Positions 1 through 13,822 of a DNA stretch of 64,000 nucleotides are shown piece after piece (positions within the stretch are counted from its first letter, which is position 1; every line of letters starts with the position of its first letter). Made by a program: the position numbers and the translations under genes. Source of the stretch: Agromyces cerinus subsp. cerinus (GTDB lineage: Bacteria > Actinomycetota > Actinomycetes > Actinomycetales > Microbacteriaceae); the NCBI RefSeq assembly GCF_900142065.1, contig NZ_FSRJ01000004.1:1-64000 (forward strand). The letters are read 5' to 3'. Below the pieces are notes generated by a model that was given only the letters and a program-made list of their open reading frames with translations, did no database searches and was not told the origin of the DNA.

Positions 1-289
1 AATCCTCCCCCCACCAAACGATGGGGTCGGGGTTCAATAATTTGGCATTGAACATAGTGCACGCTGTTGAGTTCTCAAGGAACGGACGCACCCGACACAC
101 CAACCCGAAACAGGCCGCACACCGGAGCTCTTCGTTCTCATCCGGCCATCCCACCAGGGACGCATCCGAACGCTTCAAACACAAGAAGACGAAACAACTT
201 GGTTTGGGATCTTCGTGCCAACTTGAGGAGGAGAACCAGACGCTTTCCAGCAGTCCCGCTCTTCCGCTCCTGTGGGGCAACGAGTGATA
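1..289 (-). promoter_or_regulatory. rRNA operon leader with boxA; 16S gene lies off the left edge
   Basis: Read on the minus strand, positions 80-66 give CCTTGAGAACTCAAC, the boxA-type antitermination element of actinobacterial rRNA leaders. It is followed by the GTGCACTATGTTCAATGCC-like stretch that usually precedes mature 16S rRNA. The window ends before the 16S gene itself, so no rRNA gene is annotated. The leader lies directly downstream of tyrS on the same strand. Confidence 0.8.
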
Positions 290-319
290 ACAATACGCGG
301 AATCCCAACACCCACGCAA
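290..319 (-). promoter_or_regulatory. Candidate rRNA operon promoter
   Basis: On the minus strand TTGCGT (319-314) and TATTGT (295-290) are separated by 18 nt, between the tyrS terminator and boxA. The hexamers are imperfect and other promoters in the leader are possible, so this is only the best match I found. Confidence 0.35.
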
Positions 320-367
320 ATCACACCTGCAACCCGGGCGTGTCGCACCCACAACCCTGCAACGACA

Positions 368-406
368 AGGGCTCCAGCCCTCACTGAAGTGAGCGACCGG
401 AGCCCT
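368..406 (-). terminator. Terminator after tyrS
   Basis: AGGGCTCC (368-375) pairs with GGAGCCCT (399-406), and inside it CTCACT (380-385) pairs with AGTGAG (388-393). The hairpin begins 18 nt beyond the tyrS stop and is followed on the minus strand by a short T-rich stretch. It would insulate the rRNA promoter from tyrS transcription. Confidence 0.7.
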
Positions 407-423
407 GGAACAACAGCGAACGA

Positions 424-1725
424 CTATTCGACGAAGACCCCTGCGAGCGTCTTCTTGCCACGACGCAGCACCGCCAGCCCGCCGGCCGCGACGCGCCCAT
501 CAAGCGTCGCGGCGTCGTCGTCGATGCGCACGTTGTCGAGCGACACTCCCCCTTGGGCGATTGCGCGTCGGCCCTCGCTCTGGCTCGAGACCAGACCAGT
601 GTCGACAAGAAGCTGCACGATCGAGGCATCCGTCGTCGCCCTGGTGTTCGGAAGCTCACGGAGCGCCGCCTCGAGCGTCGCGCGATCGAGCACAGCGAGA
701 TCGCCCTGCCCGAACAGCGCACGCGACGCGTCGATCACGGCCTGCGTGGCATCCGCTCCGTGCACCAGGGTGGTGACCTCGGTCGCGAGCACCTTCTGCG
801 CCTCGCGCTTGAACGGCTCGGTCTCGACGAGCGCCTCGAGCTGCTCGATGCGCTCGCGACTCAGGAACGTGAAGATCTTCAGTCGCGAGATCACGTCGGC
901 ATCGTCGGTGTTGAGCCAGAACTGGTAGAACGCGTACGGGCTGCACATCGAGGCATCCAGCCAGATCGCGTTGCCCTCGCTCTTGCCGAACTTCGTGCCG
1001 TCGGAGTTCGTGACGAGCGGGGTGCCGATCGCGTGCACGCTCGCGCCCTCGACGCGGTGGATGAGATCGGTGCCGCTCGTGAGGTTGCCCCACTGGTCGC
1101 TGCCGCCCGTCTGCAGCACGCAGCCGTACTGGCGGTAGAGCTCGAGGTAGTCGAAGCCCTGCAGGATCTGGTAGCTGAACTCGGTGTAGCTGATGCCGGC
1201 GTCGGAGTTCAGGCGCGAGGCCACCGCGTCCTTCTTCAGCATCGTGCCGACGCGGTAGTGCTTGCCGATCTCACGCAGGAAGTCGATGGCGGAGAGTCCG
1301 CCCGTCCAGTCGAGGTTGTTGACGAGCCGAACCGCGTTCTCCCCCTCGCCCGAGAGGAACCGCGAGACCTGGCCCTGCAGGTATCCGACCCACTCCGCGA
1401 CGGTCTCCTTGGTGTTCAGCGTGCGCTCGGCCGTGGGCCGGGGGTCGCCGATCAGGCCGGTCGAGCCGCCGACCAGGCCGAGCGGCTTGTGCCCGGCGAG
1501 CTGGATGCGGCGCATGGTGAGCAACTGCACGAGGTTGCCGAGGTGCAGGCTCGGCGCAGTGGGGTCGAACCCGCAGTAATACGTGATCGGCTCGCCCGCG
1601 AGAAGCTCTTTCAGCGCAGCCTGGTCGGTCGACACGTGCACGAGGCCGCGCCAGACGAGCTCCTCCCAGACGTCTGCGAAGGAGGCGTCGTTCTGCTGGG
1701 TACTGAGGATCACTGGGTCTGACAC
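424..1725 (-). CDS. tyrS: Tyrosyl-tRNA synthetase
   Basis: The 433-residue protein is a class I aminoacyl-tRNA synthetase that charges tRNA-Tyr in the cytoplasm. The HIGH signature appears as HLGN at residues 61-64 and the KMSKS loop as KFGKS at 245-249. Tyrosine-pocket sequences around YCGFDPTAPSLH (50-61) and the QTGGSDQWGN block (206-214) are intact. The last ~65 residues form an S4 RNA-binding domain. Length is normal for the bacterial enzyme. A GGAG sequence sits 8 nt before the ATG. The gene stands alone, divergent from the SatD-family gene and upstream of the rRNA leader. Confidence 0.97.
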   Translation of the reverse strand: MSDPVILSTQQNDASFADVWEELVWRGLVHVSTDQAALKELLAGEPITYYCGFDPTAPSLHLGNLVQLLTMRRIQLAGHKPLGLVGGSTGLIGDPRPTAERTLNTKETVAEWVGYLQGQVSRFLSGEGENAVRLVNNLDWTGGLSAIDFLREIGKHYRVGTMLKKDAVASRLNSDAGISYTEFSYQILQGFDYLELYRQYGCVLQTGGSDQWGNLTSGTDLIHRVEGASVHAIGTPLVTNSDGTKFGKSEGNAIWLDASMCSPYAFYQFWLNTDDADVISRLKIFTFLSRERIEQLEALVETEPFKREAQKVLATEVTTLVHGADATQAVIDASRALFGQGDLAVLDRATLEAALRELPNTRATTDASIVQLLVDTGLVSSQSEGRRAIAQGGVSLDNVRIDDDAATLDGRVAAGGLAVLRRGKKTLAGVFVE

Positions 1726-1832
1726 TCCGTCAGGGTATCAGCGCGCGGATTAGGTCCCATCTCTAACCGGTTCTTGATTAATGTTGTATGCTTATTCGAG
1801 CGCAGATGAAGGCTACACACTGAAGGAGCCCG

Positions 1833-2438
1833 ATGATCGTCGTCACCGCAGACCAGGTCTCCAGTCGGACGCAGGCCGATCTCGCCGGAGCCGAGCGCGA
1901 CCGGATCCAGCGCGCGCACGGCGAGCGGCTGCTGCTGCCGGTCGCGCGGAACGCCGGCGACGAGATCCAGCTGATCACCCGTGATGCGCGCACCGTCGTC
2001 GAGGTCGTGTTCGAACTCACCCGCAACGGCGCCTGGAGCGTCGGCATCGGCTGCGGCGACGTGCGGGAGCCGCTTCCGGCCGACATCCGGGAGGCGAGCG
2101 GCGACGCGTTCTTCGCCGCCCGCGACGCGGTCGAGCGCGCGAAGAAGAGTTCGCCCCGACTCGCGATCGAGGCGGCGCACGACGACGCCGAGCATGTGGA
2201 GGCGCTGTTCAAGCTCGCCCTCCTCCTCCGCGAGCGCCGGTCCGACCAGGGCTGGGAGGTCTACGACCGCATCGTCGCCGGCGCCATGCAGACCGAGATC
2301 GCCGATGAGCTCGGTGTGAGCGCCCCGGCGATCAGCTCGCGCATGAAGTCGGCAAACATCCGTGCAGAGCTCGACGCCGTGCCGGCGCTCGCTAGGCTGC
2401 TCGAGAACCTCGACAGCTCGACGGGAGCCCGCGCATGA
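1833..2438 (+). CDS. SatD-family DNA-binding-like protein
   Basis: The 201-residue protein begins MIVVTADQVSSRTQADL and contains GDEIQ (about residues 42-46) and WSVGIGCGDVREPLP, which match my recollection of the SatD family. The C-terminal third (about 145-175) reads as a helix-turn-helix: QTEIADELGVSAPAISSRM. A GGAG site lies 5 nt before the ATG. The stop overlaps the next gene's start (ATGA), so the two are co-translated. SatD takes its name from a streptococcal secretion and acid-tolerance locus, but the biochemical role is unknown. I infer a cytoplasmic regulatory or nucleic-acid-binding partner of the membrane protein. Confidence 0.7.
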   Translation: MIVVTADQVSSRTQADLAGAERDRIQRAHGERLLLPVARNAGDEIQLITRDARTVVEVVFELTRNGAWSVGIGCGDVREPLPADIREASGDAFFAARDAVERAKKSSPRLAIEAAHDDAEHVEALFKLALLLRERRSDQGWEVYDRIVAGAMQTEIADELGVSAPAISSRMKSANIRAELDAVPALARLLENLDSSTGARA

Positions 2439-3040
2439 TCCACTTCGACGTCATCGCCGATGTCATCACCTGGTCGGCCCTGGTGATCTCGCTGGTCGCT
2501 GCGGCGGCACTCTCGGTGCTCGCCTACCTGCGCCCGCGCCGCGCGTACATCTGGTTCGCAGCGGGCTCGCTCGGCGTGGCACTGCTCGCAGCGGCATCGG
2601 CGAGCGGCCCCGCGCAGTTCGGCCTCGCCCCGCTCGTCACCGTGCTCGGCCTCACCGTCGCCGTCTTCGGCGGCAGTCCGGCTGCGTCGACGGCGCTCGA
2701 CCTCGCGATGGGCGGCACCGTCGCACCCGGTCTCCACGGCGGCATCATCGTCGCCGAGAAGCGTTCGGCCGACGAAGAACACCGCGGCGTGCAATCCGCC
2801 GTCAAGCGCGAAGTCCTCCGCGGCGGACTGACGATCGGCGTGCTCGAACGCGTCGCCTCGGCGGGCGCCATCATCGCCGGCTTCCCCGAGGCGCTCGCGA
2901 TCGTCGTCGCGATCAAGGGCGTGGGCCGCTTCACGGAACTCGAGGCGCCCGAGGCGCGTGAGCGATTCATCATCGGCACCTTCGCGAGCCTCATCTGGGC
3001 CTGCGCGGGCGCGCTCGTCGTGCATCTCGCGCTGCGCTGA
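2435..3040 (+). CDS. Membrane protein paired with the SatD-family gene
   Basis: This 201-residue protein has about four to five hydrophobic segments: residues 13-31, 40-57, 66-83, a weaker one near 140-160, and a C-terminal helix near 180-199. A soluble charged stretch near residues 105-130 contains VAEKRSADEEHRG. The ATG overlaps the SatD-family stop by 4 nt. I recognise no characterised domain. The pairing suggests a two-gene unit in which a cytoplasmic HTH-like protein works with a membrane component, possibly a stress or envelope function, but this is inference. Confidence 0.75.
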   Translation: MIHFDVIADVITWSALVISLVAAAALSVLAYLRPRRAYIWFAAGSLGVALLAAASASGPAQFGLAPLVTVLGLTVAVFGGSPAASTALDLAMGGTVAPGLHGGIIVAEKRSADEEHRGVQSAVKREVLRGGLTIGVLERVASAGAIIAGFPEALAIVVAIKGVGRFTELEAPEARERFIIGTFASLIWACAGALVVHLALR

Positions 3041-3051
3041 GCCCCCACCAC

Positions 3052-3075
3052 ACGCTGCGACGCACGCTGCGACGC
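3052..3075. repeat. 12-bp tandem duplication
   Basis: ACGCTGCGACGC occurs twice in direct succession (3052-3063 and 3064-3075) in the short space between the convergent membrane-protein and glycosylase genes. Confidence 0.9.
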
Positions 3076-3082
3076 AGTCCAT

Positions 3083-3098
3083 CGCGGGTGCTCCCGCG
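3083..3098. terminator. Small bidirectional hairpin between convergent genes
   Basis: CGCGGG (3083-3088) and CCCGCG (3093-3098) form a perfect 6-bp stem with a TGCT loop. It lies between two convergent genes, so it could end both transcripts. There is no strong U-tract on either side. Confidence 0.45.
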
Positions 3099-3119
3099 GA
3101 TGCCGCGTGGAGATCGCCG

Positions 3120-7378
<4,259 letters not shown>

Positions 7379-7382
<4 letters not shown>

Positions 7383-8281
7383 GCCGCCACCACCTCGGTG
7401 CCGATGCCCGACTGCGTGAAGACCTCGAGCAGGATCGAGTGCGGCACCCGACCGTCGATGATCGCAGCCTTCGCGACGCCGCCCTCGACGGCTTCGAGGC
7501 AAGCGGTCATCTTCGGGATCATGCCCGACTCGAGGCTCGGCAGCAGTTCGACGAGCGAGGGCACGTCGATGACTGAGACGAGCGAGTCGCGGTTCGGCCA
7601 GTCGCGGTAGAGTCCCGCGACGTCGGTGAGGATGACGAGCTTCGCCGCCCCGAGCGCGACCGCGAGTGCTGCGGCGGCCGAGTCGGCGTTCACGTTGAGC
7701 GACTGCCCGGTCACGTCGCCGTCGGGGGCGATCGAGGAGACCACGGGGATGCGCTCGGCAGCGAGTTCGGCGAGCACTGCGGCCGGGTCGACCGCGACGA
7801 CGTCGCCGACGAGCCCGAGGTCGACCTCTTCGCCGTCGACGACCGCACCGCGCCGTCGTCCCGTGAAGAGCCCGGCGTCTTCACCGGAGAGGCCCGAGGC
7901 GAGCGGTCCGTGCTCGTTGATGAGCGAGACGAGCTCGCGGTTGACCTGGCCCGAGAGCACCATGCGCACGACGTCCATGGTCTCAGGGGTCGTGACACGG
8001 TAGCCGCCGCGGAACTCGCTCGGGATGCCGAGCCGCTCGAGCATCGCCGAGATCTGCGGGCCGCCGCCGTGCACCACGACGGGCTTGATGCCGGCGTAGC
8101 GCAGGTAGACCATGTCCTCGGCGAACGCACGCTGCAGCTCGGGGCTCACCATGGCGTTGCCGCCGAACTTCACCACGATCGTCTCGCCGTGGAATCGCTT
8201 CAGCCAGGGCAGCGAATCGATGAGCACCTGGGCCTTCGCCGCGGCGTCGTTCGTGTCTTCGGGTTCTGTCTGGTCGCTCAT
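7379..8281 (-). CDS. argB: Acetylglutamate kinase
   Basis: The enzyme phosphorylates N-acetylglutamate and is usually the arginine-inhibited step. The amino-acid-kinase fold is marked by VVKFGGNAM near residue 40, VVHGGGPQI near 70, [12 protein letters not shown] near 200 and a C-terminal GMIPKM segment. I chose the ATG at 8281, 2 nt after the argJ stop, giving 300 residues. A TTG two codons upstream that overlaps the argJ stop is the alternative. The stop overlaps the argD start. Confidence 0.95.
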
Positions 8282-8283
8282 GC

Positions 8284-9435
8284 TCAACTCGCGTAGGCGC
8301 TGTTCTCATGCACGTAGTCGTGCGTGAGGTCGTTGGTGAAGATGGTGGCGGATGCCTCGCCGGCATGCAGCTCGATGAGCACGTGCGTCGCGCGCGGCGT
8401 GAGGTCGACCTCGTCTCGAGGGGCGTCGGGGCGTCCGGCGTGGCAGACGCGCACGCCGTTCATCGACACGTCGACGAGGTACGGATCGAACGGCGCGCTC
8501 GTGGTGCCGATCGCGGCGAGCACCCGGCCCCAGTTGGGGTCGTTGCCGAAGATTGCCGCCTTGAAGAGGTTGTTGCGGGCGACCGAGCGGCCGACCTCGA
8601 CTGCGTCGTCTTCGGTCACCGCACCGACGACCTCGATCGCGATGTCGTGGCTCGCGCCCTCGGCGTCGGCCTGGAGCTGCAGGGCGAGGTTGCGGCAGGC
8701 CTCGGTGAGGGCCTCGGTGAACTCGCCGAGGTCGGGCGTGACGGCCGACGCGCCGGAGGCGAGCAGCGTCACCTGGTCGTTCGTCGACATGCAGCCGTCG
8801 GAGTCGAGCCGGTCGAAGGTCAATCGGGTGGCGGTGCGGAGCGCGGTGTCGAGGTCGCCCGCCGGCAACGCGGCATCCGTCGTCACGACCACCAGCATCG
8901 TCGCGAGGCCCGGCGCCAGCATGCCGGCGCCCTTCGCGATGCCGCCGATCGACCAGCCGCCGCCCTCGACGACGACCTGCTTGGGCTTCGTGTCGGTGGT
9001 CATGATGGCGCGGGCCGCGTCGTCGCCGCCGTCGGTCGAGAGACGGGCGATGGCCGAGACGACGCCCTCTTCGAGCACCTCGCCGTCGAGCTGGTCGCCG
9101 ATCAGCCCGGTGGAGCAGACGAGCACGTCGCCTGCCGCGATGCCGAGGCCCGACGCGACGGCCTCGGCCGTGCGGTGCGTGACCTGGAACCCCTCGGGGC
9201 CCGTGAAGCAATTGGCGCCGCCGGAGTTCAGCACGATCGCCGAGACGATGCCGTCGGCCGCGACCTGCTTCGACCAGATGATCGGGTTCGCCTGTGCCCG
9301 GTTCGAGGTGAACACGACGGCCGCCTCCTGCGCGGGCCCGCGATTCACGACGAGCGCGAGGTCGAGTGCGCCGGAACGCTTGATTCCCGCGGCGATGCCC
9401 GCGGCTTCGAATCCCTGCGGATGGGTGACGGTCAC
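8284..9435 (-). CDS. argJ: Bifunctional ornithine acetyltransferase / N-acetylglutamate synthase
   Basis: ArgJ recycles the acetyl group from N-acetylornithine to glutamate, making the pathway cyclic. The self-cleavage site is visible as [14 protein letters not shown], with cleavage expected between A178 and T179; the Thr becomes the nucleophile of the beta subunit. The GTG start overlaps the argC stop (GTGA). At 383 residues it has normal length. Whether it also makes acetylglutamate from acetyl-CoA cannot be read from the sequence. Confidence 0.95.
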   Translation of the reverse strand: MTVTHPQGFEAAGIAAGIKRSGALDLALVVNRGPAQEAAVVFTSNRAQANPIIWSKQVAADGIVSAIVLNSGGANCFTGPEGFQVTHRTAEAVASGLGIAAGDVLVCSTGLIGDQLDGEVLEEGVVSAIARLSTDGGDDAARAIMTTDTKPKQVVVEGGGWSIGGIAKGAGMLAPGLATMLVVVTTDAALPAGDLDTALRTATRLTFDRLDSDGCMSTNDQVTLLASGASAVTPDLGEFTEALTEACRNLALQLQADAEGASHDIAIEVVGAVTEDDAVEVGRSVARNNLFKAAIFGNDPNWGRVLAAIGTTSAPFDPYLVDVSMNGVRVCHAGRPDAPRDEVDLTPRATHVLIELHAGEASATIFTNDLTHDYVHENSAYAS

Positions 9436-10475
9436 GGGGCGACTCCGTTCACGGGGAGTCCGGTCGACTCGGTGAGCCCGAGTGCGATGTTCGCGGACTG
9501 GATGGCGGCACCCGCGGTGCCCTTCACGAGGTTGTCGACGGCGGCGACCACGACGACGCGGCCCGAGTTCTCGTCGATCTGGAGGCCGAGGAGCGCCGTG
9601 TTCGCACCGAGCACGTCGGCGGTGCGCGGGAACTGGCCCGCGGGCAGCAGCTGCACGAAGCGCTCGCCGGCGTAGGCGTCCTCCCAGGCGGCGCGGACCG
9701 TGGCGGCATCCGTTCCGGGCACGATGCGCGCCGTCGAGGTCGCGAGGATGCCGCGCGACATCGGCACGATCACCGGCGTGAACGAGATGGTCGGGTTGCC
9801 CCCGCCCGCCCAGCGCAGCGCCTGCTGGATCTCGGGGATGTGACGGTGCACGCCACCCACCGAGTACGGGTTCGCCGAGCCGAGGAGTTCTGAGCCGAGC
9901 AGGTGCGCCTTCAGGCTCTTGCCGGCACCGGACGGCCCGACCGCGAGCACCGAGACGATGTCGGCGGCCTCGATGACCCCGGCCCGGACACCCGGTGCGA
10001 GCGACAGCGCGACGGTCGAGGCGTTGCAGCCCGGCGCCGCGATGCGCTTCGTCTTCGCGAGGCGGTCGCGCTGCGTACCCGACAGCCGCGGCAGCTCGGG
10101 CACGCCGTAGGTCCACGCGCCGTGGAAGTCGCCCCCGTAGAACGCTGCCCAGTCGGCCTTGTTCTCGAGGCGGTGGTCGGCACCGCAGTCGATCACGAGG
10201 GTCTCGGCCGGCAGCTGTGCGGCGATCGCACCGGATGCCCCGTGCGGCAGCGCGAGGAACACGATGTCATGACCGGCGAGGTTCTCGGCCGTCGTGTCCT
10301 TCAGCGTGAGATGCGTGTAGCTGCGCAGGTGCGGTTGCACCGCGATGAGCGGCTGGCCGGCGTTGGAGTGCGCGGTCACGGTGCGCACGTCGAAATCGGG
10401 ATGATCGGCGAGGAGGCGAAGGATCTCGCCTCCGGCATAGCCGGACGCGCCGGAAACGGCGACGGTGAACGTCAT
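9432..10475 (-). CDS. argC: N-acetyl-gamma-glutamyl-phosphate reductase
   Basis: The NADPH-dependent reductase converts acetylglutamyl phosphate to the semialdehyde. The N-terminal nucleotide-binding loop [16 protein letters not shown] and the catalytic C150 in AAPGCNAST are clear. Length is 347 residues. It is the first gene of the argCJBDFH unit. The ATG is preceded by TAAGGT then GGAACC. TAAGGT could be a -10 of a leaderless transcript, or AAGGTGG could be a ribosome site. I saw no convincing ARG box in the 216-nt upstream region, and no argR or argG in the window. Confidence 0.95.
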   Translation of the reverse strand: MTFTVAVSGASGYAGGEILRLLADHPDFDVRTVTAHSNAGQPLIAVQPHLRSYTHLTLKDTTAENLAGHDIVFLALPHGASGAIAAQLPAETLVIDCGADHRLENKADWAAFYGGDFHGAWTYGVPELPRLSGTQRDRLAKTKRIAAPGCNASTVALSLAPGVRAGVIEAADIVSVLAVGPSGAGKSLKAHLLGSELLGSANPYSVGGVHRHIPEIQQALRWAGGGNPTISFTPVIVPMSRGILATSTARIVPGTDAATVRAAWEDAYAGERFVQLLPAGQFPRTADVLGANTALLGLQIDENSGRVVVVAAVDNLVKGTAGAAIQSANIALGLTESTGLPVNGVAP

Positions 10476-10691
10476 GGTTCCACCTTAAAGGTCGAAGCGG
10501 TCGAGGGATGGCTCCGGCGACACCTGCTGACGGCCTCGTTGCCGCGTGCGGGGTCGCCTAGAGTCGGCGCTCGCCACGACGTCGGCTGCGCACCACGACG
10601 ACACGCGAGATGCGTGCGGGGACTGCGAACCGAGCGGCGGACATACGACGACCCTATCCGGGGCAGGTCGCGCCGTGCAAAACGAGTGACG

Positions 10692-11297
10692 TCAGGCGCC
10701 GTGGCCGCCCGCGGGCTCGTACCAGAGGTCGGCCCGGCCCCGCGGATCGAAGGCCGCCGCGAAGTCGCGCTCGTTCGGCACCCACACGTCGCGCCAGAGC
10801 TCCTCGTGCAGGCGCCCCTCGGCGGCGTCGCGCGCCATGCCGCGTCGGGTCGCCTCGTCGAGGTCGACGTCGACCCAGACGCGCAGGTCGAAGCAACCGT
10901 CGAGCTCGGGGTGGAAGATGCCGACGGCGTCGAGCACCAGCACCTCGGCCGGTTCGAGCGTTTCGGGCTCGCCGAGCGAACGCGCCGACCAGTCGAATCG
11001 GCGGAACTCCGCTCGGCGACCCGCCAGGAACGGGTCGAGCACCTCTTCGCGGATACGGCGCCTCTCGACCCCGTCCCAGTCCGGTGACCGGTGGTGCGAG
11101 CGCGCGGGTTCGAGGAAGTCGTCGCCCCGCAACCGCACGGCGCCGTCGACCTCGCCGACCAGCGCTCGGGCGAGCGTGGACTTGCCCGCGCCGCCGAAGC
11201 CGGAGACCCCGACGACGATCCGCCGGCCGGAACGCCGCGCGGCCACCGAATCGATGGCCGCGACGACGTCGCCGACGGATCGCGCGCGCGGGGTCAT
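10692..11297 (-). CDS. Uridine-kinase-like P-loop kinase
   Basis: A 201-residue cytoplasmic protein with a Walker A loop SGFGGAGKST at residues 32-41. It has the general form of the uridine kinase/phosphoribulokinase family, with an Arg/Asp-rich lid region and a VLDAVGIFHPEL segment. Substrate cannot be assigned. The ATG overlaps the pheT stop (ATGA), so it is translated with pheT, and is the last gene of a pheS-pheT-kinase unit. The 216 bases beyond it, up to argC, hold no gene or clear terminator that I can see. Confidence 0.8.
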   Translation of the reverse strand: MTPRARSVGDVVAAIDSVAARRSGRRIVVGVSGFGGAGKSTLARALVGEVDGAVRLRGDDFLEPARSHHRSPDWDGVERRRIREEVLDPFLAGRRAEFRRFDWSARSLGEPETLEPAEVLVLDAVGIFHPELDGCFDLRVWVDVDLDEATRRGMARDAAEGRLHEELWRDVWVPNERDFAAAFDPRGRADLWYEPAGGHGA

Positions 11298-13819
11298 TCG
11301 CGGACGGTCGCCCCGAAGCGGTCGTTCGCGAGCGCCGCACCGGCGAGCTTCGCCTCGCTGGCCTCGGCTGCCGTGAGCGTGCGGTCGTCGGCCCGGAACC
11401 GGAGCGCGAACGTCAGGCTCTTCGCTCCGGCGGGCACGCCCTGGCCGCGGTAGTCGTCGACGATCGAGAGCTGCTCGAGCAGCACGCCGGCGCCCTCGCG
11501 GATCGCCGCGGCCACCTCGGCCGCTGCCACCTCGACGGGAACGATGAGCGAGAGGTCCTGCGTCGCAGCGGGCATCGTGTCGATCGTGCGCGCTTCGAGG
11601 GCGGGCTCGGTCAGCGCGATGACGGCGTCGAGATCGAGCTCGACGACGGCGACCACCCGCGGCAGGTCGGCCTCGGTGGCGAGCACCGGCAGCAGTTCGC
11701 CGGCGAAGCCGACGAGGGTGCCGTCGACACGGAGCTCGGCCGTGCGGCCGGGGTGCATCGCCTGGTGCGCACCCTGCGCGACGTCGATGCGCGCACCGGT
11801 CGCGAGTTCGACCTGGCGCACGACGTCGAGCGCGTCGGCGATGCCGGCGGGCACGGCGGGTTGCCCCGGCTGCTTCGCCACGACGTCGCCGACGATGAGC
11901 GCACCGAGGTGTCGCGGCTGCGGCGGGATGCCGGCGTCGAGTGCGGCGAGCACCTCGTCGCTCGGCTTCTCGTTGCCCACGGGCAGCTCGAGCGAACCGT
12001 AGGTGCGCCCCGGCTCGGGCAGGAACACCGTGCCGATCTCGAAGAGGTCGAGGTCGGTGAGGCCTCGCGAGAGGTTGCGTCGCGCGGCGCCGATCAGGCC
12101 GGGCACGAGCGAGCGGCGCAGGAACGGCACCGTCTGGTCGAGGGCGTTCGCGATGCGCACGGATGCCACCGGGGCGCCGTCGGCACTGCCGAACACCGCG
12201 TTGTCGGCGTCGGAGACGAACGGGAACGAGAGCACCTCGACCGATCCGGCGGCCGCGAGCGTGTCGGCGGTGCGCCGGCGCAGTCGCTGCGAGCGGGTAA
12301 GTCCGCGGCCGGGTGGCGCGACGGGCAGCACCGAGGGGATGCGGTCGTAGCCGATCAGGCGGGCGACCTCTTCCGCGAGCTCTTCGCGACCGGTCAGGTC
12401 GGGGCGCCATGCCGGCGGCACGACCGAGAATCCGCCGTCGACGGCGGTGATGACGCCGCCGATCTCGGCGAGGGCGTCATGCACCTCGTCTTCGGTGTAC
12501 TCGACGCCGATGATCGACGAGACGAAGCCCGCGGGCAGGAGGATCGCTGCACGCGCCGGAGCCGTCGAGATCAGGGAGCCGCCCGCGTCGGCGGTGCCGC
12601 CGGCGAGGTCGACCATGAGCTGGGCGACGCGTGAGACGGCGGCGGCCGCGATCTCGGGGTCGACCCCGCGCTCGTAGCGCTTCGCCGCCTCGCTCGGCAG
12701 CTTGTGACGGCGGGCGGTGCGCGCAATCGACACCGGATCCCAGTTGGCGGCCTCGACGAGCACGTTGCGCGTCTCGTCGCCCATCTCGGTCTCGGCGCCG
12801 CCCATGACGCCGCCGAGGCCGATCGGCCCGCGGTCGTCGGTGACGACGAGGTCTTCGACATGGAGCGTGCGCTCCTTGCCGTCGAGGGTGGTGAACTTCT
12901 CCCCCGGCGTCGCCCGCCGCACGACGATGCCGCCGCGGAGCTGGTCGAGGTCGTAACCGTGGATCGGCTGGCCGAGCTCGAGCATGACGTAGTTCGTGAT
13001 GTCGACGAGCAGCGAGATCGAGCGGATGCCGGCGAGCTTCAGCCGCGCGATCATCCACGCCGGCGTCGGCCGGGAGGCGTCGACGTCGCGCACGATGCGC
13101 GTGGCGAAGACCGAGGAGCCGATCTTGCCGCGGATCGGCGCCGCGTCGTCGATCACGACGGAGAACGCGTCGTCCGAGACATCCGCAGGCGCCGCCTGCT
13201 CGACCGGGTCGCGGAAGCGGGCCCCGGTGGCGTGCGCGTACTCGCGCGCGACGCCGCGGATCGAGAACGCGTAGCCGCGGTCGGGGGTGACGTTGATCTC
13301 GATCGCGGCGTCGTCGAGGCCGAGGAGCTTGATCGCGTCGGTGCCGACGGGTGCGTCGATGCCGAGGGTCGAGAGGCGCAGGATGCCGTCGTGGTCTTCG
13401 CCGAGGCCGAGCTCGCGCGCCGAGGCGATCATGCCGTCGGAGACGTGTCCGTAGGTCTTGCGGGCGGCGATCGGGAACGGGCCGGGCAGCACGGCGCCCG
13501 GCAGCGTCACGACGACCTTGTCGCCGACGAAGAAGTTGCGGGCACCGCAGACGATGCCGTGCACGGCGTCGCCGCCGTCGGCGGCGGTCTCACCGTCGGG
13601 CGCGACGCGCACCTGGCACCAGCGGATGGTCTTGCCGTTGGACTGCGGCTCCTCGACGAACTCGAGCACCTCGCCCACGACGATCGGGCCCTCGAGGTCG
13701 AACGTGTGCACGTCCTCCTCTTCGAGGCCGACCTTGACCAGTGCGGCGTGCACGTCTTCGGGCGTCGTGCCCGGCACGAGCTCGACGTACTCGGCGAGCC
13801 AACTCAGTGGAACTCGCAT
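11294..13819 (-). CDS. pheT: Phenylalanyl-tRNA synthetase beta subunit
   Basis: The 841-residue subunit pairs with PheS as an alpha2-beta2 enzyme. Domains in order are an N-terminal tRNA-binding OB domain (about 40-155), B3/B4 editing region (about 215-385), B5 domain (about 410-480), a catalytic-like region, and a C-terminal ferredoxin-fold anticodon-binding domain (last ~95 residues, ending TLTAAEASEAKLAGA). It starts 3 nt after the pheS stop and its stop overlaps the kinase start. Confidence 0.97.
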   Translation of the reverse strand: MRVPLSWLAEYVELVPGTTPEDVHAALVKVGLEEEDVHTFDLEGPIVVGEVLEFVEEPQSNGKTIRWCQVRVAPDGETAADGGDAVHGIVCGARNFFVGDKVVVTLPGAVLPGPFPIAARKTYGHVSDGMIASARELGLGEDHDGILRLSTLGIDAPVGTDAIKLLGLDDAAIEINVTPDRGYAFSIRGVAREYAHATGARFRDPVEQAAPADVSDDAFSVVIDDAAPIRGKIGSSVFATRIVRDVDASRPTPAWMIARLKLAGIRSISLLVDITNYVMLELGQPIHGYDLDQLRGGIVVRRATPGEKFTTLDGKERTLHVEDLVVTDDRGPIGLGGVMGGAETEMGDETRNVLVEAANWDPVSIARTARRHKLPSEAAKRYERGVDPEIAAAAVSRVAQLMVDLAGGTADAGGSLISTAPARAAILLPAGFVSSIIGVEYTEDEVHDALAEIGGVITAVDGGFSVVPPAWRPDLTGREELAEEVARLIGYDRIPSVLPVAPPGRGLTRSQRLRRRTADTLAAAGSVEVLSFPFVSDADNAVFGSADGAPVASVRIANALDQTVPFLRRSLVPGLIGAARRNLSRGLTDLDLFEIGTVFLPEPGRTYGSLELPVGNEKPSDEVLAALDAGIPPQPRHLGALIVGDVVAKQPGQPAVPAGIADALDVVRQVELATGARIDVAQGAHQAMHPGRTAELRVDGTLVGFAGELLPVLATEADLPRVVAVVELDLDAVIALTEPALEARTIDTMPAATQDLSLIVPVEVAAAEVAAAIREGAGVLLEQLSIVDDYRGQGVPAGAKSLTFALRFRADDRTLTAAEASEAKLAGAALANDRFGATVRE

Positions 13820-13822
13820 GTT

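Noticed and set aside
1..289. Partial 16S rRNA gene at the left edge
   Set aside because: The sequence matches the pre-16S leader only; the 5' end of mature 16S (GAGTTTGATCCTGG-like) is not within the window.
10476..10691. ARG box or attenuator before argC
   Set aside because: No convincing AT-rich palindrome or leader peptide was found in these 216 bases; I see nothing definite there.
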